From positions 434,001 to 498,000 of the forward strand of contig FNAW01000004.1 of NCBI GenBank assembly GCA_900102115.1: 64,000 nucleotides of DNA, in the 5' to 3' direction. Within the stretch, counting starts at the first letter, position 1. Each line of letters starts with the position of its first letter. Below are positions 51,439-60,048 of the stretch, in pieces. The notes under the pieces were generated by a model. It made no database searches. It was given only the letters and a program-made list of their open reading frames with translations, and was not told the origin of the DNA. The position numbers and the translations under genes are program-made. This DNA is from Blastococcus fimeti (GTDB lineage: Bacteria > Actinomycetota > Actinomycetes > Mycobacteriales > Geodermatophilaceae).

Positions 51439-52698
51439 TCAGCTCCCCGTCCGCATCGGCCGCAGCGTCGTCACGGCGAGGGCCAGGTAGGCCGCGAGGC
51501 TGACGTGGAACAGGCCGGTCATCGGCGAGAAGAGGGCGTCCCAGAACAGGAGGATCGTCCAGAGGACCACCAACGGGCTGGACCTCGCCCCGACCGCCAC
51601 GGCCCCGGCGCGGGCCGCGAGGCACAGCACCAGGACCCAGAACGGCACGGCCCAGACGCCGGCGCGGCCCAGGCTGTCCATCAGCGCCGAGTGCGCCGCG
51701 ACGCCGGGCACCTCGCTGTACCTCCAGACGTCGTCGATGTCCCGCCGGACCACGCCGAGGTCGAGCAGCAGCTGCTTGGACTGCGCGTAGGTCTCGCCGT
51801 CCATGCGGGGCGTGGACCCCCAGCCCGTCCAGGGCCGCTGCGCGACGAGGTAGGCCTGCTGGAACGGCTCCGGCCGGATGTTCACCAGCAGCGCTCCCGG
51901 ACTCGAACCGAACTGCGCCACCTGGGCGGTCGTGCGCTCGCCCAGGAGCCCGGACGCCGCCGCCTGGACGAACAGGCCGCCGGCCAGTACCGCGACGACG
52001 AGGCCGACGAGCACCGACGAGCCCCGGACCCGGTGCCGGCTGGGTCCCCGTGCCACGAGCAGGGCCGTGACCACCGCGACGCCGGCGAGCGAGCGCTGGT
52101 CGGTGACGTACGCGAGCACGCAGATCCCGCCCAGGGCGAGCAGCGACGGGAGCCGCCGGCCGCGCCGCCACCAGAGGTCCGTCAGCGCCAGCAGCACGAT
52201 GCTGATCGGCACGTTGAGCCCGAACTTCCAGGTGGCCGGGTCGGTCAGCGCCGCGTTGCCCTGGCCCATCGCGACCCCGATCGCCAGGCCCAGGCCGGTG
52301 CCGGCCAGGAGCAGGCGCATCCGCGCGAAGTCGCCGCCGGACACGTGGACGAACGCCGGCACGATGGCCAGGACGGTGACCGCCGCGACCACCGGCTGGC
52401 TGATGGTGAGCGCGAGCCCGTTGGCCCGGTCGCTGTACAGCTGGCCCACCGCCCAGAGCCCGGCCACCCAGGTCAGCAGCACCAGCAGCCGGTTGCGGGC
52501 GATGGTCCCCGCCACGAGGGGGAGCGCGGCGACGCACACCATGTCGACGAGCTGGAGCTTGCCGTCGACCACCGGGACGGCGGTGAGCACCGCCACGCCC
52601 GCGACGAGGAGGCCGGGCGGCAGCTGCTCCCCCGCGCCGCCGCCCCCTGGCGAGGCCTGGATGCCGGGGGCGCCCGCCCGGGGCGGAGCGGCGGTCAT
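51439..52698 (-). CDS. O-antigen ligase/Wzy-like polymerase
   Basis: A 419-residue polytopic protein with about 11-12 spans and one large external loop (about 250-345: QFGSSPGALLVNIRPEPFQQAYLVAQRPWTGWGSTPRMDGETYAQSKQLLL...AAHSALMDSLGRAG) where Wzy/WaaL proteins carry the conserved R-x3-W and H-x-x-x-x-D/E positions. Overall topology identifies it as the cluster's polymerase candidate. It overlaps the asparagine synthetase gene (ATGA). Confidence 0.85.
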   Translation of the reverse strand: MTAAPPRAGAPGIQASPGGGGAGEQLPPGLLVAGVAVLTAVPVVDGKLQLVDMVCVAALPLVAGTIARNRLLVLLTWVAGLWAVGQLYSDRANGLALTISQPVVAAVTVLAIVPAFVHVSGGDFARMRLLLAGTGLGLAIGVAMGQGNAALTDPATWKFGLNVPISIVLLALTDLWWRRGRRLPSLLALGGICVLAYVTDQRSLAGVAVVTALLVARGPSRHRVRGSSVLVGLVVAVLAGGLFVQAAASGLLGERTTAQVAQFGSSPGALLVNIRPEPFQQAYLVAQRPWTGWGSTPRMDGETYAQSKQLLLDLGVVRRDIDDVWRYSEVPGVAAHSALMDSLGRAGVWAVPFWVLVLCLAARAGAVAVGARSSPLVVLWTILLFWDALFSPMTGLFHVSLAAYLALAVTTLRPMRTGS

Positions 52699-54581
52699 CC
52701 CGGCCCCCCACCCGCCGTGCGCAGCGCCGGGGCAGCCGATCCGCTCCCCCGCCGGCACACGGAGTTCCAGACCTCGAGGGACAGCAGCGTCCAGATCCGC
52801 AGCTCCTCGTTCCGGCGCCCGCTCTCGTGCTCGTCGAGCAGCCGCCGGACCGCGCCGCGGTCGAAGAGCTCCGCGGCCAGTGAGCCGCGGTCGGTGAGCC
52901 GCTCGCGCGCCATGTCCCGCAGGCCGGTCCGGAACCAGTCGTCGAGCGGCACGCGGAAGCCGACCTTCGGCCGGTCGACGACCTCGGGCGGGAGCAGGGT
53001 CCGGGCGACCTGCCGCAGGACCCACTTGCCCGTGCCGGACCGCAGCTTGGTGCGCGACGGCAGGGAGAAGGCCAGGGCGACGACGTCCGGGTCCAGGAAC
53101 GGCGGGCGCAGCTCGACCGAGGCGGCCATGGTCATCCGGTCGCCCCGCTCGAGCAGGTTGTCCGGCAGCCATCCCGCGAGGTCACCGGCGAGCATCCGGG
53201 TGAGCGCGTTCCCCGGCGGCGCGTAGCCGGCGAGCCGGTCGTGCCCGGCGTCGCCGCCGAGCAGGAGCCGTCGCTCCGCCCGCAGGAACGGCGCGAACCA
53301 GGCCTCCATCCGCTCCGCCGCGGTGCGCTCGCCCATCGCCCGGACGGCGATGCGGAGCCGGCCCGACCCCGCGGGCAGCGCGGCCTCCAGCCGGGGCAGC
53401 AGCGCGGCGCGGACCGCGGACGGGACCAGGCCCGCCAGCCGGGTGGCCCGGGCGTACCGGTGCTTGGGGTAGCCGGCGAACAGCTCGTCCGCGCCCTCCC
53501 CCGAGAGCACGACCTTGACGTGCTCCCCGGCCAGCTCGGCCAGCCGGTGCACCGCCACGTCCGACGCCTCCGACACGGGGCCGTCGCGGTGCCAGGTCAG
53601 GGGCTCCCACAGTCGGAGGAAGTCCTCCGGGCGTACCCGGACCTCGTGGTGCGTCGTACCGAGGGCGGCGGCGACCGTGCCCGCCCAGGGCAGCTCGTCG
53701 TGCCGGGCGTCCCCGAACCCGGCGGCGAACGTCCGGACCGGCCGGCCGCGGCTCGCCTGCGCCATGAGCGACACGACGAGGCTGCTGTCCAGCCCGCCGC
53801 TCAGGTAGGCGCCGACCGGGACGTCGGCCACGAGGCAGCGGTCCACCGCCGTGGTGAGGGCCGACCGCACCGCGTCGACCGCCTGGTCGTCGCTGGTCCG
53901 CCGTGGCCGGGGGAGAACCGGGACCGACCAGTACCGCCGGGCCTCCCCCACTCCGCGGTCGTGCACCCGCAGCGAGGTCCCGGGCTCCACCTTGCGGATG
54001 CCCTGCAGCAGGGTCCAGGGCGCGGGCACGCTGCGCCGCGCCAGGTAGTCGGCGACGCTGTCCAGGTCGAGGTCGGGGGTCCGCCCGAGGCCCCGCAGCA
54101 GGGCCTTGGTCTCGCTGGCGAAGAGGAACACCGAGCTGTCGGCGTAGTAGTACAGCGGCAGGATGCCCAGCCGGTCGCGGTGCAGCCACAGGTCGTCGCT
54201 GCCCTCGTCGTACAGCGCGTACGCGAACTGCCCCACCAGGTCCCCCACGGCCTCCGGCCCGCGCCGGGCGTGCGCGGCCAGCAGCACCTCGGTGTCGCCG
54301 GAGGTGCGGTACGGGTAGTCCAGGTCGGCCCGCAGCCGGCGGTAGTTGAGGATCTCGCCGTTGAACGAGACGTGCAGCCGCCCGTCGGCGCTGCTCATCG
54401 GCTGCTGCGAGTGCTCCAGGTCGATGATGGACAGCCGCCGGTGCCCGAGGCCGACGCCGCCGCGCACCAGGAAGCCCTCGCCGTCGGGGCCGCGGTGGCG
54501 GAGTGCCGAGGCCATGTCGCGCAGCACCTCGACGTCCGGCCCGCCCCCGTCGAACCGGCGCATGCCGACGATGCCGCACAC
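52695..54581 (-). CDS. asnB: Asparagine synthetase (glutamine-hydrolysing)-type
   Basis: A 628-residue class II amidotransferase-synthetase. GTG TGC start exposes Cys2 (CGIVGMRRFDG); glutaminase marks are RHRGPDGEGF and SFNGEILNYRRLR. The synthetase half has the PP-loop YLSGGLDSSLVVSLMA near 270, VVLSGEGADELFAGYPKHRYA, and RGDRMTMAASVELRPPFLDPDVV. In polysaccharide clusters AsnB-like proteins amidate carboxylated sugars; with a UDP-sugar dehydrogenase two genes upstream, amidation of a uronic acid is plausible. A housekeeping asparagine role is less likely here. Confidence 0.9.
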   Translation of the reverse strand: MCGIVGMRRFDGGGPDVEVLRDMASALRHRGPDGEGFLVRGGVGLGHRRLSIIDLEHSQQPMSSADGRLHVSFNGEILNYRRLRADLDYPYRTSGDTEVLLAAHARRGPEAVGDLVGQFAYALYDEGSDDLWLHRDRLGILPLYYYADSSVFLFASETKALLRGLGRTPDLDLDSVADYLARRSVPAPWTLLQGIRKVEPGTSLRVHDRGVGEARRYWSVPVLPRPRRTSDDQAVDAVRSALTTAVDRCLVADVPVGAYLSGGLDSSLVVSLMAQASRGRPVRTFAAGFGDARHDELPWAGTVAAALGTTHHEVRVRPEDFLRLWEPLTWHRDGPVSEASDVAVHRLAELAGEHVKVVLSGEGADELFAGYPKHRYARATRLAGLVPSAVRAALLPRLEAALPAGSGRLRIAVRAMGERTAAERMEAWFAPFLRAERRLLLGGDAGHDRLAGYAPPGNALTRMLAGDLAGWLPDNLLERGDRMTMAASVELRPPFLDPDVVALAFSLPSRTKLRSGTGKWVLRQVARTLLPPEVVDRPKVGFRVPLDDWFRTGLRDMARERLTDRGSLAAELFDRGAVRRLLDEHESGRRNEELRIWTLLSLEVWNSVCRRGSGSAAPALRTAGGGPG

Positions 54582-54583
54582 GC

Positions 54584-55879
54584 TCAGCCCTCCTGCGGCA
54601 CGGCGCCCAGCGGCGCGGCGACCGGGCGGGGACGCCGCCACCAGCGGAGACGCCGGACGTTCACGTCCCCGGGCCGCTTCGCGAGGGCCCGTTCGTAGGC
54701 ACCCAGCAGCTGCGGGACCTGGCGCGCCCAGGCCAGCTCGTCCCGGTAGCGCGCCCGGCCCAGCTCCCCCATCGTCCGGCGCAGCTCGGCGTCGTCGAGG
54801 AGCCGGCAGATCTCCTCGGCCAGGGACGTCGCGTCGTTGGGAACGGCGTAGAGCGAGGAGGACCCGGCCGAGTTCCGCCCCTCCTTGTTGTCGAACTGCA
54901 CGATGGGGCGGCCGAGCGCCATGTACTCCACGATCTTGTTCATCGTGGAGATGTCGTTGAGGACGTTGACCTCGTCGGGGTTCACGCAGACGTCGGCGGT
55001 GGACAGCAGCCGCACCAGCTCCTCGTCGGAGATCCGGCCCAGGAACCGCACGTGGTCCGACAACCCCATCTCCTCGACCCGCGCCCGGAGCCGCGCGGCC
55101 TCGGGGCCGCTGCCGGCGAGCGCGAAGGTGACGTCGTCGCGCCCGAGCTTGCGGACGACGACCTCCGCCGCGTCGAGCAGGTACTGGAGCCCCTCCTGGA
55201 CCCCCATGACCCCGACGTACCCGACCAGGTACCGCCGCCCCGCCTTCAGGGCCGGGTCGGGCGGCACGGGGTCGAACCCGCGCGCGGGACCGGAGCGGAC
55301 GACGAACGTGTCCTCGGCCGCCATCCCGCCCCGCTCGATCGCGATCCGCCGGTAGCTCTCGTTCGTCGCGATGGAGGCGACCGCGCAGCCGAAGGTCATC
55401 CGCTCGAGGAGCCGCGCCAGCGCCACCACCCGACCCTCGGGCGCGCTGCCCTTCGCGACCAGGAGCTCGGGCGAGGCGTCGTGGTGGTCGAACACGAAGC
55501 GGGCGCCGCGGAAGAGGACGAGCGGCAGCGCCACGAGGAAGAGCAGGTCCGGGGGGTTGCAGGCCTGGACGACGTCGATCCGCCGCCGCCCGCTCACCCG
55601 CCAGGCCAGCCAGGCCATGGCGCGGAGGGCGATCGCGTACTCGACGAGGAAGCCGGGCAGCGAGCGGGCCTCCATCCACGGCCGGTACCGGAGGACGTGC
55701 ACGCCGTCGAGCTCCTCCCGCGCGACGGGGTGCTGCTCGCTGCGCGGGCAGATGACCGTGACGTCGTAGCCGGCGTCCCGGAGCGCGCAGGCCTCCTGCC
55801 ACACCCGGCGGTCGAACGGCACGGGCAGGTTCTGCACGAGGACGAGCACCCCCGGCCGCCCGGACGGCGGCTCCGTCAC
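54584..55879 (-). CDS. GT4 glycosyltransferase, WcaI/WbuB-like
   Basis: A 431-residue GT-B enzyme: VLVLVQNLPVPFDRRVWQEACALRDAGYDVTVICP near the N-terminus (the DRRVWxEA motif of this subfamily), VQACNPPDLLFLVALPL, FVFDHHDASPEL, YVGVMGVQEGLQYLLDAA and a donor loop DEVNVLNDISTMNKIVEYMALGRPIVQFD. Some hydrophobicity in the middle may anchor it to the membrane. The GTG start overlaps the stop of the dehydrogenase gene. Confidence 0.9.
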   Translation of the reverse strand: MTEPPSGRPGVLVLVQNLPVPFDRRVWQEACALRDAGYDVTVICPRSEQHPVAREELDGVHVLRYRPWMEARSLPGFLVEYAIALRAMAWLAWRVSGRRRIDVVQACNPPDLLFLVALPLVLFRGARFVFDHHDASPELLVAKGSAPEGRVVALARLLERMTFGCAVASIATNESYRRIAIERGGMAAEDTFVVRSGPARGFDPVPPDPALKAGRRYLVGYVGVMGVQEGLQYLLDAAEVVVRKLGRDDVTFALAGSGPEAARLRARVEEMGLSDHVRFLGRISDEELVRLLSTADVCVNPDEVNVLNDISTMNKIVEYMALGRPIVQFDNKEGRNSAGSSSLYAVPNDATSLAEEICRLLDDAELRRTMGELGRARYRDELAWARQVPQLLGAYERALAKRPGDVNVRRLRWWRRPRPVAAPLGAVPQEG

Positions 55880-57192
55880 CACGACAGGCCCTCGTACTCC
55901 GGGTGACCGTCCCTGCTGCCTGCGGCGACCCCGCTGAGGTCGAGCAGCCGCTGGCCGGGCACGAGCCGGTCGACGACGTCGCGGTAGGCCGGGTTGCCCT
56001 GCCCGATCACGACGACGTCGGCCCCGATCAGCACGTCGGACACCTCCGGCTGCAGGAGGCAGGCGATGTGCGGGATCGCGCGCAGCGCGTGCTCGCGGTT
56101 CGCGCCGACCAGCCGGGGCACCGAGACGCTCTCGTCGTGGACGGCGACCTCGTGGCCCTTGCCCAGGAGGCGCTCGACCAGCTCCAGGATCGGGCTCTCG
56201 CGCAGGTCGTCGGTGCCGTGCTTGAACGCCAGCCCGAGGACGGCGACGCGGTGACCCCCGTACCGCTCGATCTTGGCGAGCGCGAACTCGACCTGCGCGC
56301 GGTTGCTCCGCAGGACGTTCTCGAGCACGGGCAGCTCCACGCCGTGCACCCGCGCCCGGTAGGTCAGGGTGCGGAGGTCCTTGGGGAGGCAGGAGCCGCC
56401 GAACGCGTAGCCGGGGTTCAGGTAGGCCGCGGACACGTTGAGCTTGCGGTCCTGCTGCAGCAGCGTCATCACCGCGCGGCTGTCCACGCCTTCGGAGGAG
56501 CAGAACCGGCCCATCTCGTTGGCGAAGGTGACCTTGAGCGCGTGCCAGGCGTTGGCCGCCAGCTTGACCGTCTCCGCCGCCGGGATGCTCGTCTCGAAGA
56601 CCCGTCCCCCGAAGGCGCCGTACAGCTCCCTGACGGCGGCCATCGCCGTCGGGTCGCTGGCGCCCAGCACGGTCATCTCCGGCTGCCGGAAGTCCGGAAC
56701 GGCCGCGCCCTCGCGCAGGAACTCCGGGGAGAAGGCCACGCCGAAGTCGACGCCGCAGACCTTGCCGGACTCGCGCTCCAGGATCGGGACGACCAGCCCC
56801 TCGGTGGTGCCGGGGGGCACCGTCGAGGTGAGGACCACCAGCTGCCACCCCGGCCGGCCGGCGAGGGCGTGCCCGATCTGCGCGGCCACCTTCTCCAGGT
56901 CCTGCAGGTGCACGTCGCCGGTGGGCCCCGTCGGGGTCCCGACGCAGATCAGGCTGACGTCGGCGGCCGTCACCGCCTCGCCGAGGTCGTCGGTCGCGCG
57001 GATCCTGCCCGCGTCGCAGCCGTTCCGGATGAGCTCGGGGAGCCCCGCCTCGACGACCGGGCTGAAGCCGGCGTTGAGCTGCTCGACCTTGACGGCGTTG
57101 ACCTCCACGAAGGTCACGTCGTGGCCGAGCTCCGCCAGGCACGCGCCCGCGACCGACCCGACGTACCCGAGTCCGATGACTGCGATCCTCAC
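55876..57192 (-). CDS. UDP-glucose/UDP-ManNAc-type 6-dehydrogenase
   Basis: A 438-residue nucleotide-sugar dehydrogenase. NAD site IAVIGLGYVGSVAGACLAELGH, STVPPGTTEGLV, FSPEFLREGAAVPDF, and the catalytic Cys in NPGYAFGGSCLPKDLRTL near residue 265, followed by LGLAFKHGTDDLRESP. It oxidises a UDP-hexose at C6 to a uronic acid. The Cys-containing GGSCLPKD loop is of the UDP-glucose/GDP-mannose dehydrogenase superfamily; exact substrate cannot be set. Overlaps the heparinase-like gene upstream (GTGA). Confidence 0.92.
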   Translation of the reverse strand: MRIAVIGLGYVGSVAGACLAELGHDVTFVEVNAVKVEQLNAGFSPVVEAGLPELIRNGCDAGRIRATDDLGEAVTAADVSLICVGTPTGPTGDVHLQDLEKVAAQIGHALAGRPGWQLVVLTSTVPPGTTEGLVVPILERESGKVCGVDFGVAFSPEFLREGAAVPDFRQPEMTVLGASDPTAMAAVRELYGAFGGRVFETSIPAAETVKLAANAWHALKVTFANEMGRFCSSEGVDSRAVMTLLQQDRKLNVSAAYLNPGYAFGGSCLPKDLRTLTYRARVHGVELPVLENVLRSNRAQVEFALAKIERYGGHRVAVLGLAFKHGTDDLRESPILELVERLLGKGHEVAVHDESVSVPRLVGANREHALRAIPHIACLLQPEVSDVLIGADVVVIGQGNPAYRDVVDRLVPGQRLLDLSGVAAGSRDGHPEYEGLSW

Positions 57193-59144
57193 TGGTCAAC
57201 CTCCGTCCGGTCCGGAGGCCGCCTCGCGGGGGCCACCAGGGTGATGCCGACATCGAGCTCTTCCGAGCCTCCGAGCCATCCGCTCAGGAGCATCTGTGAG
57301 GCGGGCAGCAGGCGGCCGAACGCCGGGCTGCACCAGCCCTCGCCGCCCTCCGGCGACGCGTACCGCACGGACCTGCGCCAGCCGTCGGGCACGTCGATCC
57401 GGAGGACCGGCGTGCCGGTGTCGCAGAGGAGCCACCCCTCCGGCGTCTCGCTCACGTCCAGGTGCGGGGCGGCGAGGAGGGACCAGGTGACGGGCACGCG
57501 CCGCGCCCCCGTCAGCCGGTCGGTCAGCAGGAACCGCCCCGCGGCGTCGCCGGCGAGGGTCCGGTGGTGCAGCACGCCGTGGTCCCGGAGGTAGCCGTCG
57601 TGCTCGGCCTCGACCTGCCAGCCGCACGACGACGACCGGGCGACGAGCAGCCGGCCGCGCGCCCGGCGCGACCGCCGCCAGTTGAAGGGACCGGCCATCT
57701 CGCTGGAGTCGGCGCCCGCGACGGTGAGCGTGTTGTGCACCCGCGTGCTGCGGAGGTCGCGGCGCCACGAACCGGGCCCGGCGTACAGGTAGGTGCCCGC
57801 GTCCACGAGCACCGGCCGGCCGGCGTGGTGCAGGTGGACGCTGAGGGTGTCGGCGTGCGCGTGCGCCGCCAGCTCGCCCATGCCGAGCGGCCCGTGGTCG
57901 AGGACCCAGAGGACCTCGTCCGGCCCCGGCTCCGAGCGCCAGACCGTGTAGCCGCCGTCGGCGAACGTGGACAGCCCGCGGGCGGGCGTGGGCGGCGGCC
58001 CGGGGAGGGCCCGTGCCAGCAGGTCCAGGACGGCGCGGGGGTGGTCGGTGTGCGGGCGCGCGGCGGTGAGCAGGCGCGTGTCGTCGTCGTCCCCGATGCG
58101 GACGACGTTCCCGCCCCGGTCGACCACCGTGGCGAGGAAGCGCGCTCCCGCCTGCACCCGCTCCCGGGTCCCGGCCGCCAGGGCGTGGCCGCGGAGGGCG
58201 CCGGCGCGCAGGCCGATCGCCACCCACTCGAGGACGAGCAGGCCGTAGCCGGTGGCCTGTTCGGCGGGCACGCCGTCGGGGTGGAACTGCCGGCCGACGA
58301 CGTCCTCGAACTCGCGCCACCACGCCGCGGCCTCACCGGCGGGGGCGAGGCCCGGGTAGGCGGCCTCCGCCACGAGCAGCCCGGTCAGCTCGGCGACGCG
58401 GTGGTTGTTGGCCGACGAGTGCCGGGACGGGAACCGCCGGATCCACCCGACGTGCTCGGCGACGCTGCGCCCGACCAGCTGCTCGAGAGCGCCGTCCTCC
58501 TCCCGGCCCGAGGTCAGCTCCAGCACGACGACCAGGCTCAGGATCCGGATGGCCAGCTCGATGCCGGACCGCCAGACGACTCCTGTGCGCGCCGGGTTCT
58601 CCCGGATCCACGACGTCAGCTGCGCGTGGCACAGCGCCCTGCACCGCGCGTCGTCGTCGGCGGCGCCGGCCGCGGCGACGGGCAGCAGGTGGACGAGCCG
58701 GTTGAGCTCCCAGACGTACTTCACCTCCGCCCCGCCGCCGGGGCTCGGCGGCACGTCGAAGCAGTACCGGGCCGGCCAGCGGTCGCCGGTGCGCGGATCG
58801 ACGTCCCAGGCCGGGGTGCCGGCCGCGGAGACGGCCGACCGCAGGCCGAACACCGGGGCTCCGCCGTCGGCGGCGTCCACGACACGCTCCCGCCAGAACT
58901 CCCGCACGCCCGGGTCGTCCCGCCACCGGAGGACCGCGTCCGCGAGCCCGGTGTCCTGCCGGGTGCCCACCGGGCGGTCGGCGGGGGCGTGCGGCAGCCG
59001 GCCGGCGAACCGCCGGCCCTGCTCCGCGACGCGGTGGGGCAGCTCCTGCACCGGCATCGAGCGGAGGCGGTGCAGGTACCACGCCGGGCGGTCCAGCGCG
59101 GCGCGGATCCCCGGCGCGACCGTGCGCTGCGGGGAACCACTCAC
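57189..59144 (-). CDS. Heparinase II/III-like (alginate-lyase family) protein
   Basis: A 651-residue protein. The N-terminal half is an all-helical toroid (WYLHRLRSMPVQELPHR, WELNRLVHLL, RFPSRHSSANNHRVAELTGLLVAEAAYPG) and the C-terminal half a beta-sandwich (GMGELAAHAHADTLSVHLHHAGRPVLVDAGTYLYAGPG, RSTRVHNTLTVAGADSSE) carrying the catalytic His/Tyr region of heparinase II/III proteins. There is no clear signal peptide. Such genes are common in exopolysaccharide operons, where they may cut or edit uronate-containing polymer. Coupled to both neighbours by overlaps. Confidence 0.88.
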   Translation of the reverse strand: MSGSPQRTVAPGIRAALDRPAWYLHRLRSMPVQELPHRVAEQGRRFAGRLPHAPADRPVGTRQDTGLADAVLRWRDDPGVREFWRERVVDAADGGAPVFGLRSAVSAAGTPAWDVDPRTGDRWPARYCFDVPPSPGGGAEVKYVWELNRLVHLLPVAAAGAADDDARCRALCHAQLTSWIRENPARTGVVWRSGIELAIRILSLVVVLELTSGREEDGALEQLVGRSVAEHVGWIRRFPSRHSSANNHRVAELTGLLVAEAAYPGLAPAGEAAAWWREFEDVVGRQFHPDGVPAEQATGYGLLVLEWVAIGLRAGALRGHALAAGTRERVQAGARFLATVVDRGGNVVRIGDDDDTRLLTAARPHTDHPRAVLDLLARALPGPPPTPARGLSTFADGGYTVWRSEPGPDEVLWVLDHGPLGMGELAAHAHADTLSVHLHHAGRPVLVDAGTYLYAGPGSWRRDLRSTRVHNTLTVAGADSSEMAGPFNWRRSRRARGRLLVARSSSCGWQVEAEHDGYLRDHGVLHHRTLAGDAAGRFLLTDRLTGARRVPVTWSLLAAPHLDVSETPEGWLLCDTGTPVLRIDVPDGWRRSVRYASPEGGEGWCSPAFGRLLPASQMLLSGWLGGSEELDVGITLVAPARRPPDRTEVDQ

Positions 59145-59830
59145 GACTGCACCCTGCGGACGTCCGCGACCTCGGCCAGCCGGTTCCTCGTCGCGGTGAG
59201 CGGAACCCCGTTCAGGTGCCCGTTCGAGGCCACGCGACGACGGCGCCGGGCGTCCCAGACCAGGGCCAGGCCGACACCCACGAGCGCGCCGGCGATGGTC
59301 CCGAGCGCCACGTACGTCCGCTGCACCCCGTCGGGCTGCTCCGGCGCGAAGGGGGCCCGCACCACCTCCGCCGCGGCGGGGCTGCCGGGCGTGGTCCGGG
59401 TCTCGAGGTCGGAGATCACCGTGTTCGCCACGAGCCCGATCTCCCGGGCCACGGCGAGGGCCCGGAGCCGCGACGTGTCCGTGACGGTGATGTCGATGAG
59501 GAAGGTGTCGATCGGGTTGGTCGAGGTGAGCGAGTCGGCAACGGTCAGCTCGGCCTGCGGGATGTCCAGGTTGGCGCGGACGATCTCGAGCACCGAGGAC
59601 GACGTCATCAGCGCGGAGTACGTCGACATGCGTGCCCGGACGTACTCCCCGTTCTGCACGCGGGCCTCGGCGTTCTGCCCGGTGCCGGAGAGGACCAACT
59701 GGGTGGTCGCGGTGTACGTGGGCGTCACCCGTGACGCGGCCGCGAAGCCCGCGGCTCCGCCGAGGCAGGCGACGACCGCGATGAGCGCCCAGAAGCGGAC
59801 GATCACGTCGCCGATCGGCCGGTGCGTCAT
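59141..59830 (-). CDS. Wzz/YveK-type chain-length protein
   Basis: A 229-residue membrane protein with two spans: IVRFWALIAVVACLGGAAGFAAA near residue 20 and TYVALGTIAGALVGVGLALVWDARRRRR near 180. Between is an extracytoplasmic region with YTATTQLVLSG and the Pro-rich approach to the second span (APFAPEQPDGVQR), as in Wzz and YveK/CapA proteins. No tyrosine-kinase domain is fused. It would set polymer length. ATG 59830 (MTHRPIGD) is preferred to an upstream in-frame start. It is the first gene of the minus-strand unit running to 50.3 kb. Confidence 0.88.
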   Translation of the reverse strand: MTHRPIGDVIVRFWALIAVVACLGGAAGFAAASRVTPTYTATTQLVLSGTGQNAEARVQNGEYVRARMSTYSALMTSSSVLEIVRANLDIPQAELTVADSLTSTNPIDTFLIDITVTDTSRLRALAVAREIGLVANTVISDLETRTTPGSPAAAEVVRAPFAPEQPDGVQRTYVALGTIAGALVGVGLALVWDARRRRRVASNGHLNGVPLTATRNRLAEVADVRRVQS

Positions 59831-59946
59831 GTGCGGGTCCCCGTGTGCTGCGTAGGTAGGCCGTCGCGCCCCTCGCGGGCCCGACGTCGTTCTCGGATCG
59901 GCCGCAGCGTGCCCAGGCGGCACCCGACCGCCTCGCGCACATAGGA

Positions 59947-59959
59947 CTAGGACGTCTGG
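59947..59959 (+). promoter_or_regulatory. CTAG-type motif, copy 2
   Basis: CTAGGACGTCTGG, in the 218-base divergent gap between the Wzz-like gene and the lyase-like gene, 90 bases before the latter. With its flank (AGGACTAGGACGTCTG) it matches copy 3 at 14 of 16 positions. Confidence 0.4.
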
Positions 59960-60048
59960 GGGGGCGCGGGGTTCCCGGGCCGCGAGGGGACCCGGCCGGT
60001 GCTCCGGCGTGCCACGCTGCGGGCAGCCGGCACCCGAGGAGCGCTGCG

